Source: Daphnia pulex
Taxonomy: Eukaryota > Arthropoda > Branchiopoda > Diplostraca > Daphniidae
Assembly (NCBI RefSeq): GCF_021134715.1
Contig: NC_060025.1
Coordinates: forward strand, 8,432,001-8,496,000
Length of the DNA: 64,000 nucleotides
Reading direction: 5' to 3'
Of the stretch, positions 1-12,600 are shown piece by piece. Each line of letters begins with the position of its first letter. Position 1 is the first letter of the stretch. The position numbers and the translations under genes are program-made. Under the pieces are notes generated by a model. It saw nothing but the letters and a program-made list of their open reading frames with translations. It was not told where the DNA came from and did not search any database.

Positions 1-303
1 TGTACGTGAATTAAAAACGAACTGACTTCATAATTAGCGCGGGAAATTTCAAAATGACAACACAAAAATTGGGAGTTATAATAATATCATGGATGGTGTG
101 GCCGTATAGTCTGTGTGAGCAATACAAATTCATCGTTCCAGCATTACACACACACAGCAGCATCGCAGATTTAATTCTTTTTTTAAATCTTTTTTTTTAA
201 AAGAGTCTTCTCCGTTTGTTATAGTTGCCGTTTTGTCGGGTTATACATAATTTTTTATGGACTAAATTATCTTCTGCGCACTCACAGTTCAACCGTCTCA
301 CTT

Positions 304-622
304 TTAGTGTTTGTATTCGGGGAATTTGGCCGGTCGAACTTGCGGAGAAGCGGCGATGATGACGTCGACTGCCGACGCTGCAGCAGCAACGGCGGCCGCC
401 CGCAGAGGATCCTCTCCGGTGCTGACGGCCGAACGGGATCCCGATGGATAAGAGGACGACACGGTCGTCGTCCCTCCGTCGTCGATGGTGTAAGATTCGT
501 CAGAGTTTCCCGACGGCGACAGCGGCGGTCCGTATCCGAGTTCGTCCGGTCCTTCCGGCTGATGTCCCATCAGCGGATCGTCGATGAAGAGTCCCGCCTG
601 ATCCGCCCCCAGCACGACGTCA
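304..622 (-). CDS. mmd: mmd exon 23 (long isoform, terminal)
   Basis: A 319-bp terminal coding exon, gccgcag|TGACGT to TAA at 304. It encodes [20 protein letters not shown], then [20 protein letters not shown], an Ala-rich run and the end FPEYKH. An ATTAAA-like poly(A) signal (minus strand, 170-175) lies about 130 bp beyond the stop. Confidence 0.75.
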
Positions 623-3600
623 CTGCGGCGCAAAATACACACACACAATTTGGTCGTCGATTTGTTTTCTTTTGAATCAACACAAATTTTAATTGTTTTT
701 TTATAAAAAGAAAAAATGAATTTCGGGTGTTATTTAGAGGGGTAGGGATAATCTAGTAAGTCAATCTATCAAATATATAGGACAAATCCGGTCTCTACAA
801 AGCCGAATTGATAAAAGACTACCAAGCTTCAAGGAATAATAATTTGAAATAATAATTATAAGAAAATAAGGTTTGAAATGGTTTGCCCATTTTTTTTCCA
901 CACATCATCTCACCTATATAGTTTTCTTTCTTTTTTTTTTTAAGTGTTTCTTTATAAGAAAAACAGATCAAGACCGTTTCACACGCACGCACACACGCAC
1001 AGCAGAGCACAGCACATCGGGAGTAGTAGTAGTAGTAGTAGTTGTGTGGTAGTAGTAGTAGTAGTAGTAGCGGTAGAAGTAGTAGAAGTAGCAGTAGAGT
1101 GGCATACATTTTTCGAGTGTTTTTTAGTTTTTAGTAGTAGTTAATGTGTGTGTGAGTGTGGTGTTAAGTCCTATATGTATAACTTGAGAGATTGGAGGAG
1201 TCAACTGTGTGTGAGTAAACTTTTGTTTTGGTTGGGTGTTTTCAGTACAGGCCGAAACACCTGCATCAAATAATTCAAGAGAGAGAAAGAAGAGAGAAAC
1301 AGTTGCAACAAACAGATCTCCAATGAACATGAAAAACCGAAAAATCCGGCCAGCCATTAAAAAATTAAAATAGCACATTTCACAAACTAATCCAAGATAG
1401 TAGGTATGTCAATCAAAATCTAGCGAGAGATTTAAAATTGAGGCGCACCACAGGCACATCATCGTCACTGCTATATAGTCATCATCATAATAATAATATG
1501 TACACGCTATTTAGAATTATTTATAGAGAAAAATAGCTAATAAGATAGTTAAGTGCCGGGCAGAATTTAGAAAAAATAATTAAAATGAAGATTTTTTTTT
1601 GTTTTAAAAACAAATGAAATCAAATGCAGTGGTGATGTGCATGTTGTTGTTTTTTAGGCGAAATGAGGTCATACAAGTCATACCTATCGCTCTCGTCGGA
1701 ATCGCCCGGATCGCCGCCGTGTCCGCCGTGTTTGATGTCGTCGTGGTGGTCGTGATTATTCTCGTTGCTGGTTGTTTCGTAAAGGCTGATGCCCGGCACG
1801 GAGGTCGGCTGTCGGTAACGGCCGTAGACGAACCGCAAGGCATCGCTACTATGTTACACATTTTTTTTTGTTTTTTCGTTGTTGAATTGTGTGGTGTTGT
1901 TGTGCGTGTTTGTTTTTGGGTTTGTCAAATTTTTTTTTTTTTCGTGCGTCCCGGAAGGCAAATCAAAGCGATTTTAGGAGAAAACAAACGGATTCGATGC
2001 CCAAAGAAAAGGTCAAGATATAAAAGAAAAAAAAAAAAAAGAAAATCAAGGTATAAGACAAAACGAACAATTTGGTGTGTACCAAGCAAGTGTGAGATAA
2101 TTATTTGATAATAATCAAAAAATATCCAAGACCCGAAAAAAAAATCAAATTAGTGGAACAATTCAAATCGAATAATCGAAAAAGAGCCAATTCAGCCAAA
2201 ATCGCCATCAGCCAAGATTCAACGTAATTGAATAAAATTAGCGGCAACAATTTTGTTTTTCAAAGAAATATCAAACTAATGAACTAATTTTGGTGCTGTG
2301 TGAGAGACCCTAATTTAATAATAAGAATATAGGCGAATGTTTCCTAATTGTGACTAGTTTTTTTCTCTTTGGTTTGTTTTTAGATTTTGCTTGATTGAAT
2401 TTTATTGCAATTTTTCGACAATCAATTGATCACTTTTGGGGTTTTTAAAAAGCTACATGTTTTTGCTTCTCTTTGATTAAAAATGAAATGCTTGAAAGTT
2501 TCTAATGTAATTGATAAGATGATCCCTAAGAGGAAAATGCTACTCGATCAGGTGGAAATTTGTCTTAGAATGTCGAAATGGAATAATAATAATAAGAGAC
2601 AGAAAGAGAGAGAGATAGAAAGAAGAGATATGACGATTATTTGTGTTTTTTAAAAACTGGAATGACTTAAGATTTAAAATCTAAAAAAAAAATGGCAAAA
2701 AAGGAACGATCCTAATTTGATATTTTTAAGTGTTGTTGAATAAGACGGACCCTGCTTGGGAATCAGAAGCTCCTAAACCGGGAACGCCGCCTCCTGCCGC
2801 CGCCTCCATCAGCCGGTAGTGTCGGTCGGCTTCCGTTTCCGACATGCGGATGTCCTCGGAGCCGTTGGGGCTCGTGTGCCGGGCGCTGTGCCGCTCCAGC
2901 TGGCGGATGAGGTCCTCCAAATTGCGGATGCGGATCGGCCCGCACGGTGGGACCAGGTCGCCCTCGTCTCCACTGTCTCCGCCGCCGTGGGCGCCGACGC
3001 CCAGCGAGCCTCCGCCGGGCAGCGGGCTGGCCAGGCCGGGCAATCTCTCGCTGGTGCTGCTGACGCTGCTGCCGGGGCCCATGACGCCGCCCCGTCCGCC
3101 CACTCCGCCGTGCTTGTCGTGATTGTTGAGACTCCGCATGGACAGGTAGTCGGGCGGAGGGAAATAGTCGGCGTACGACTCGGCAAACGACTTCCGCAAC
3201 TCATCCGACAAGCTGGCCGTACTGGCACTTCGTTGGCTGGCAGCCGCACTCCGCAGAGCCTGTATCAATTTGTTATTCAAATTTAGTCAAACATAATTGA
3301 ATTAAAGTTTTAAATGGAGTTCTATACTTGAAGGATGTCTTCGTGGTATCCATTGAGGCTCTTGAGAGTTCGCTCAACGTCCGACAGGCTGGACGCCGCC
3401 AACCGGTCGCTAATCCGGCTACTTCCGCCATCCGGCGACAGCAAGACGGACATGACTTCCTGGTTGTCTGACTGCGACTCTTCGCTCCACTTTTCCTTGT
3501 TCATCATCATGGACGAGCCGCTGTTCATCCGGCCCAGGGGTAGGGTCAGCGACGGCCCTCCGTGTCCACCACCACCACCTCCGCCGCCCAGCTGCTGCTG

Positions 3601-6600
3601 AGATGAGCTGATTCCGCCGCCTCCGCCAACCGAACCGTAAACTCCTCCGCCCGATTTCTTCAAGATGCCCTTCTCCGGCTGCTTGTTCATTCCGGAGCTG
3701 GACAAATTGTTGGACTGCGGCATGCCGTCCAGGAAGGCCGTCCCTTCGTCCTCGCCCGACTGGAGGGTCTCGTCCTCGCTGGCCGACGCCTGCATGATGT
3801 GGTTGCTGATGCCGTGATGGGCCGGCGTCGAATTGGGACTGTTGACGTGACTGTGCGACGCCGAACTGATGCCGTCCATGTGCGGATGCTGGCGCTGCTT
3901 CATGTGCTGGACAATGTGCTGCTGCTGCTGCTGGTGCTGTTGATGCTGGTGGTGGTGGTGCTGGTGTTGCTGAAGCTGGACGTTTCCAGCACCGGGGAAT
4001 CGATTGCTACAATGGATGGATACACAATTTTTGTAATTATTTCATCCGCCGGAATAATAATCAAAAGAAAAATGTCTTGTGTGTACTTGTAGGAAGGCAT
4101 AGTGCCGAAGGAAATGCCTTTGGCACCGGCTTCCAGTGAAAGGGCATCCGTCGACATGGTGGCCGCGTGATGGTGATTGCCCGTGGCGTTATTAATGCCC
4201 GAAGGCCCGGCAGCTCCCATACCAGACGGACCGGCTCCTCCGGCGTTGCCTCCTCCTCCTCCTCCGCCCGGCGGCTTGGGCAAAGTCATCATTTGTCCGG
4301 AAGCGTTGACAAGGGGCCGCTTCAAATAGGGCGGATCATATTTGGGCATCGTGCTCTTCCTTCTGTTCGTGTTTTTCAAATAAAAATTCCGCAAACATCC
4401 CCCAAAAAGAAATTCCCAAAAAAAGAAGAAGAAAAAAAAACAAAAAGAAGAAAACCGCAATGAAAAGATTTGGCTCGTTAAATATCAAACAATTTCAATG
4501 AAAAAAATTTGTTTCGTTGCAAAAGAATTTTGTTTTCTTCCTAACAATACCATAAAAGTACAGGCTGGAATTTTTGTTTTGTTTTAAGGAAGAAAATTGC
4601 ACAAATACGGGGGTTCAAAACACAAGCGACGGCCATATATCTGAGAAGAAGTGGAAAAAGCGTTTAGAGGTGTGTGATCACAGCCGGAAATGAAAAAGGT
4701 AAATCAAAATCACATCCATTAGAAGAAGAAGAAGAAGAATAGGAAAAATGAGGATGCGAAGAGCCCTCTCAAAATGTTCCCTCTTTTTTTTGAAATCATG
4801 TCCAGTGTTTGACTTTGTTGTTGCTCATGAAAAATGTTGAATTCAAATCTCTCGTGATGTATTATAAAAGTTTCAATCCGTTTGCAATCCAGGTCTAATT
4901 AAAAAATGAAATGAAAACGTGAACAACCGAAAATCAAACTGAAACATTTCGAAAAAATCGTACGGATGCGAACTGCTTGCCAATTTAGAAACAAAGGGAT
5001 TGTGAAATTGTAATCTCGGTGTATAGTATATGATATCAAATTGAATTTTTTTAAATTTTTACTCGGTATGTGAATAGATAAGAACAAGGGCGTTCAAGGA
5101 AGTAAAAGCGAGCGTCAAGACACAACAGAAGCTGTTTTTGATTTGATTTTTGTTTGAAATTTGATTTGAATTTTTGTTTTTTGTTTGGACTTTTTTGGGA
5201 CCATCACGACGAGCGACATAATGAAAAGACTCGACTAACCTGAGGCAAAGGGAGAGGTTTCTGTGTACCACCACTGACCTGTAGCAGAGGGCCATTAGGG
5301 CAAAGACGATAAATACGCCCCCTACTACCGAGACCAGCATCACCACCATGAACACCGTGCTGTGACCACTTCGGTCTACTGCAGGCCGTTTGGGTGTGCG
5401 TTTGTCGTCCAGCAAAAGCCGCCGCCCGCCATTTGCCACCACCACCACCACCAACCCAGCCAAGACCAGAAAATGTTAGTATGCAAATTCATTAGTTATC
5501 CACACGTGTAACACCTGCCTCCATCCACTCATTCAGCGCTCAAGTGCAAATATCGTTAAAACTAACTAAACAATTAGTTAATTAGGTTAATAATGAATGA
5601 TGATTAGTATAAAGGGCGTAGTTTAGTCGATCGGCAGGCTGGAATTCCTCGGACGTATAGTATACCTGTGCAAAATGGCCACTAGGGCTATGCAAAGTAG
5701 GCCAGCTTTGACGACTAGTACGACCGTCAGGGCCATCGTTAGCGAACTAACACCTTCATAACTGCCGCCCTTTTCACCTGAAACTTTACGAGCTATAACA
5801 CAAAACAGTGACACCAAACATGTATCTTAACAGTTTAAATTCTTATGCGTTGAACTTAAATCAAATGGATTAAAAGGCTAGATCGAATGGGTATACCGTA
5901 GGAGGTGGTTTTGCTGTTGCTGGTTTGCGCTTCCGGCATGAGGGTGGTGACGCCGTTGAGCGGCGGAGGAGCCCCCGTGCCCAGGGCGCCAGCGTTGGCC
6001 GAATCGCGTTCGGATGCCTCCGCAGCGCCCATCTTGTCGCCGGACTGGAAGCCGCTGCGGATGTAACTGTCGTTGGTCTGGGTCGAGCAATCGTGGCCAG
6101 TCCATCCGGCGTCGCAGAAACACGAGTTGATGTTGGAGCAAACGCCGTGGCCGGAGCAATCCAGCGCCACGTTGTTGCTGGGACATTTCGATCGGTCGAT
6201 GTGCGGGTAAATGCTGCTGCACGTCTTGTTCATGCAAATCTAATGAAATAAGAATAAATGAATTATTATGGCTCATCCATGAATAGAAGAAAAATATCTC
6301 AACAATTGGACGGACCAGACTGTTTCCGCAAGGAGTTCCGTCCCGCACAATCCCCAAATCCGGCAGATCGGCAGCCGCAACGGTCCCGCTGGTGATCCTA
6401 GCAACAGATAGCGGACGTGCAATCAAGTGTGTGAATTGTGAGTGTCTCTCTCTTAGATGCGGATGCGATTGTGTGTTGTTTATACTTGCACTCGAATTCC
6501 CGTCCGGCCATGGAGACCAGAGTCCTCGAATACATTTGATCCATTCCGGCGACGATGGGGTAGCGCGTTCCCATTTGGCATTGCAGCGATCCGCACATGA

Positions 6601-9600
6601 CGTGCTCCGCATCGCAGCGAATGTAATTGTTGTGGGAATCCTGCCCGCAATGGCCGTTGATTGATCCTTGCGAATTGAACTGCTCGAAACACTTGCGGTC
6701 GCCCGAAAGTCCGCCTGTTTTCAACGTCCAACCAAATTCAATTCCAAAATTTTAATTTCTTTCTCCTTTTGATGATTTGAAATGTTTTGGGAAATACCGT
6801 CGCCCCAAATGAGTCGGCATTGGCTGTCCAGGGTCGGGCAGACGCCATTGAAGCAGTAGCCTTTATTGATCTCGCACTGGTTGCCGTTCTTCTTGTAAAT
6901 GTCCAGCGGACACTGACCCGAACGCCCGTTACAAATTTCCGGCAAGTCGCACTCGTTGGTGGCATCCCGACAGAGATAGCCTTTCGGTCTCAACTGTAAA
7001 AATTTAATTCAATTCATAATTAATCATCAGGAGGTGCTGGTGTGGGGGCAGGTCCCTCTTAGTCATACGTGGGTTTCAGTTAAACTTTGCTTTTAGAGAT
7101 TAAAGTTTAAAAAACCAAACATGATTGAATTTGAAAATTGTTAAACAATGTAAATTGTGAAACAGAGGTTGTTTGTCGTCAAATCATTCCATTGTTGTTC
7201 CTGTCAGAAAATCATGGAATCTTTGAAATGAGAAACAAAGATATGTTTGCTGAGTCAAACTGTTGAAATTACAATTAACACTGCAGCATGAAGCAGTTCA
7301 AGACTCAGAAAAACATTTTCTGCTTACCACGTTTTCTAATTTATCAACACGAATGCTTCCCAAATAAACTTTTTCTTGCTACACTGGAATAATGAATTTC
7401 TGAGGAACAAATTATGCTGATTTCACAACTTAGATTATTAAATGATTTTCCCAAATACTTCAACTTAAATTTCTTAAAGCAGCAAAGAGGAAATGTTGTG
7501 TTTACCAAGATGTTTTCACAAACACGTAAACACAATTGCTTTCAACTCTCAAGATTGACTTTAAACATTTAAAACACACTTAATATCAATACAATTAAAT
7601 CATACCAAACTAAACTTTACCTACAGCTGAAATTCTAAAGCGACCATTTTGCTTCGTCTCAGTTTTCGTAAAGAAAGCAAAAGCAGACGACATTAAAAGC
7701 TAAACAACATCCCCCCTTCCCCCTACCCCAAAAAACAAAAGCCCAGCTTCTTGTAAGCCAATAAGGACTAATTAAAAATCAATCAATGGATATCTATATA
7801 CTTTGCAATCGTCGCAACACGGTCCGGAAGCGCATTCGGCTTCTGCCGTCAATTTGCACGTGATGGGATCGCAACAAGGATCGGAATCGTGACACTCCTC
7901 GATCGTTCCGCAATCGCATTCCTCTCCATCCTCGACGACGCCATTGCCGCAAGTGCGGAAGTCCTCCAGCTGGCGAAAAAAAGAAAGAAAAGAATAAAAA
8001 ACAGAAAATGAAATTATATATTATACAGTAGGAGCGCAACTGGAAACTGCGGAAATCAAATAAGAAAAGGGCGGAGGAGGAGGAGTATAGGATCACAGTC
8101 AAGTGTGTACAGCGGCGACATATTTCCAGGATCGATATTGTCAGCTGAGAGAAGGAGCTAGAGAGAGTTGGCTATATATCTACTGGCGTCAGCTGATTGC
8201 AATCGATCGACAAGGGAGAAAATCTTTCGGGATTCTTTCTTGTGTGTGTGTGTGTGTACAACTCCCCTCCTCCTCCTATCTACTCACGAGTTATCAAAGG
8301 AGACAAGGCGATCCCTTCCCCCTTGATGATAAGAGCCGTCATCCATCTTTCTTCCGGTTTCTTTTCTTCTTTTTTTTTTTTCCTTTTTTTGTAACCCGCG
8401 GGACTCCCGTTTTTCTCTTTTATTTTTTTCGGGGGGGATTGAGGACTTGGTGCGGGACCAAGTTATTTGGTATAGATGCGATATTGGAAGACCGAGTTAT
8501 GAAGGGAAGCCATAAGCTCATGTCACTGGGGGTAGTAGTATAGAGTGCTTGGATGACGTCTCTCCGCGACCGACAAACTCACGCGGGAGAGCAATAACCT
8601 TTTCAGCGCGAGACATTTTCAATTACTAGCGCATAATGGCCGGTGTAAATTGCATATCGATTGATCAACCTCAGCACCGGCGCCGGCACCGCCGGAGGGA
8701 GAAAAATCAAAAAGTGTGTCGACTTGACCTTATAGGAAGACTAACGTGTGGGCGTTGGCATTAATAATAATTAAATTAAAAAACGCGCACCTGATTGGGC
8801 CGGTTGAAGAGGCAGATGCTGTGGCCGATTTTCAGCTTCTCGATGTAGTCGGAGAGGCTGCACTCGGAGAACTTGTAGGGCTGGACGCTTTCCAGGCCCA
8901 TGATCGATTGAGACATGATGCAGCCGTGCCAATCTCCGCAATGGCATTCGTCACCTATCCAGAATTATTTTATTTTCAGTTCCATCTGAGAAATCTATAT
9001 AGCCTGTGGGACTTACGGCCGTCGTCGTGACCCATGCCAATGTTGTGGCCGATCATGTGGGCCATGGTGCCGGCCACCAGGTGAGGCTCGTACGGGTTGA
9101 TGTCGACGCTCAGCCCCACCGATCTGGGCGTGCAAATCGTGTCCGGTGCCGCCATTCCGGACCCTCCGGCAAAAGTCTCTCCGCTGTTTTGTGACGTCAT
9201 CATTTTAAAAAATTCAAAAAAAAAAATGGTAATTTGTTTTTTCCAGTGGATGATGTTATAAAATGATTAAAAAATGGTGTCGAGATATTACGACAAAAGT
9301 TGAGTGGTGTCCTTGATGACATTGTAGAGTTTGCGCGAAATGTAGTCGTTAAAGTTGAGGAGGGCCCGGTGGATGTCCTGGGACCGGTCGACCGGCGCCT
9401 GGTTCTCGCTGGCCCACGTCTCAATGTACACGACCGAAACGCGGGTGTTGAGCGTCCGGAAATACTATCCGGCCGGAAATAGAACCCCAAACAAAATGAA
9501 AATCAAACAAATTGTTTAAACACACAATTTTTAAAATGAATTAAACTGACCAGGTCGGCGATATTGGCGATTTGAATGGCGTCCTGGACGACTTCGATCC

Positions 9601-12600
9601 GTCGGCTGCCGTTGCGCTTCTCAAACTAATTGCATGAAAATAGTAAATTCCATTTAATTCAATCAGTGTTGCTAATGCAATTGTTTGATTATAGTCTCTC
9701 ACCATGGCTTTGTCAAGGACCAGGGCCGTTTCGACGTATTTGGTCACTTCGCGGACGTCCCTCTTTTGTCGCTCGTTGGATTTCGGCTGTTTGGACTGAC
9801 CTTTGCCACCGCCGCCTCCGCGGTAGTTGCCCGAGCGGAGGCCGTACTCGAGCATGCCCGTGTTGGCGCACATTTGCTTGACTTTGGTCCGGGCTTCGAA
9901 GATGACGTGAGGGTGTTTCCTCTGCTCCAGGAATAATTGGAATAATAAGACAAACAAATAAAACCAAAAGTCGATCAATATTGAATGCCAAACCTAAATT
10001 TTAATTTTAATTTGATTTTGATTTTAAGTTGAGTAGATATATACCGAGAGATCGCCGCCGTAAAACGGATGGATCACGAACGTCTCGTTGCCAATGTGGA
10101 TGATTCCGCTGACTCCGCTGCACGTCCGGAAGGCCGCCACGGCTCCTGGATAGTCCTTGACCGTTCCGTGGTAGTAGCAGTGCTCGATTTCCTTTTTTAT
10201 TTTCATTTGAGAAGAGAAAGAAATAAAGAAAAAGATGTACACGTGCCGTTAGAACAGAATGTGTTAGCCTAATTTGATCGCCAGCAAAAGGAAAAAGTGC
10301 CGCCGTAGTTGTTCAACTTTGTCATGTCGGGACGACGAAATAAGAACAAAAAGAAAAGGGAAAAAAGTTTAAACCGCCAGCGCCAGCAATTCAGCAGATT
10401 GCTAACAAGCAAGTCTATTAAAACCCAAAAAGAAAGAGGGAGAAAATGTCAACCCATTTCCCGTAAAACTGAATTTAACGAACCGTTGAGCTACTCTGCT
10501 ATCTCTCTACGTCATCCCTAACTCGTCTATATATAATAGAATTTGTTCACATTTTTTAAATATTAGCTAAAAGGAATTTTACTTTTAAAAATAACAAATA
10601 ATGAAAGTGTCAACCCCATCGTTTTGAATCTCTACACTATATACCCCTTGTAAATAGATTACTATACCTGTTTGGAGAACTGTTCAACTCCGCCGGGCAG
10701 AAAATGCTTCTGGATCAAGTTGGGTGCCAACAGCTGCCTGTAATTTTGCAAAATAATCAGCATCAACATATGGCCAACTATATACATACATAATTCATAT
10801 ACAACATATAGAATCCCTATTAAACTAATACGCCGTAGTATATCCGGAAGTCTATATCAACTTGTGGGCGGTCCAGGGGCGGTCACAGCAGCCCAGGCAA
10901 ATAATAATTTATAAAAAGCCCCTAAAAACTTTGGCTGCTGCTGGTGGTCCCAGTGGCGGGCCCATAGTTGATATAGATTCACTTAAACAGCAAACATTAT
11001 ATTCACGAAACTTACGAGTTCAATTCCAAGTCCAGCCGGAACTTGTGGCTGAAAGCTTTGATCAGGAGCGACGTCCGGTGGTAGTGCTTGCCCGTCTGTT
11101 GCTGCAGAAATCAAATAAACAAAAAAAGACAAAAATAGAAATTAAATTTGACAAACTCCTAATTTTTTTAAAATGGACATGAAAATGTTTGCCAATTATT
11201 CACAACACGAAATTCTTTCCGGCTCTCTCTGTCTTCCAGTTTTAACAAGTCAAAATTAAAAAGTGGAAACGGACAAACAGCCAACAATGATGACGAAACA
11301 TGTTCTTATGTACGACTCGGATTGAAATGAATGAGAAGAAGAAGAAAACAGACAAAAGGAAGACAAAACAAAAAGAAAAGGGATGAAAATATAACCAAAC
11401 AAAACCGAAAGGAATTTTCAATGGAGAGACTTTGGAGGTTTTTTTTAAAAATACATTTTGAACAAAAGCGCCAAACTAAAAAATAAATAAAAATGGGGGC
11501 GTCATCCATCATCAGACATGCAGATATATCTCTCTCGGGCGTGTAGGCGTCGTTGGTTGGTTGGGAGCAGTGTTGGAAGCGGTACTTTGAAAAAGTACCG
11601 CGGTGGCGGTACTGCGGTAATTTTTTTTTAGAAATGCGGTAGCGGTAACGGTAGCGGTAAAAGTACCGCGGTATTACCGCGGTAGCGGTACAATTTGCGT
11701 TACATGTAAAAAAAATGCCTGAATTCTTTTATTATTACGTTCTACTTTACAATTTGCTATTTACTTTAAGAAATAACATTTTCTCAAAGTTAGCATCTGA
11801 CAACCTTTTTCTAGTTGGTCGGAAAATACTTCCGCCAACACTAAACAAACGTTCAACAGATGCCGAAGAAGGCAATGCTGCATTAAACTTCAAAAACATT
11901 TCCTTGATTGTTGGAAATTTCAAGAGAGAAGATGTTTTGGTAGATTGATCAGCTAAAAACATATGAAGTTCAGACGTAAATGGGATGGAAGATGACCGAT
12001 AAAGTTCACAATCAGTCTAACTGACAGCCTGTGAGTGACTGGAAGTCTGGAGTGACGAAGAAAACTAGATCGTCTGTAAAAAACGCCACCTAAAAGCTTT
12101 GAATTTTGGCCGCTAGATGGCGATTTTTAAGAAAAAACTACCGCTACCGCAAACTGAAAGTTTCTGCCGCGTTACTGCGGTGCGGTACTGAAAAAAAAGT
12201 AAGACCGCGGTAGAAGCCGGCGGTAGTACCGCAGTACCGCAGTAATACCGCGGTATTAAGTCACCGCGGTAGTTCCAACACTGGTTGGGAGGAGGAGGTT
12301 TATTGTTGTTGTTGATATTTTTCTCTTTTTTTTCTGGCTCCGAATCAAGATGGAATGGATGGGAAAAACATTGGAAAAATCAATCAAAAACATAGTGTAT
12401 AAATAGGAAGGAGAATATCGATCGATATAATTGAGACAAGCAAACACCGGAGGGGGGATCGAGTTGAAAGGTCGTGTGTTGTTTTGGTTTCCTTGCATGG
12501 TGCATTAAGAAAAGAAAAGAAAAACTCGACAAGTTGTGCGCGTCTTTTGACAACCGTCCAGTTTACACAGCCGCAGTGCAGCAGCAGCAGAAGCCAAAAT

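Noticed and set aside
819-1144. ORFs over the AGT microsatellite
   Set aside because: Poly-Leu/Tyr or poly-Ser/Val translations of a trinucleotide repeat.
2819-3286. Long plus-strand ORFs opposite the mmd tail exons (also 2844-3122, 3335-3601, 3799-4092)
   Set aside because: They are antisense shadows of Gly/Ser-rich coding exons; the minus-strand frame has splice sites and domain continuity.
5878-6612. 244-codon minus-strand ORF across mmd exons 15-17
   Set aside because: Off-frame reading through introns; the correct frame gives Cys-rich and EGF modules.
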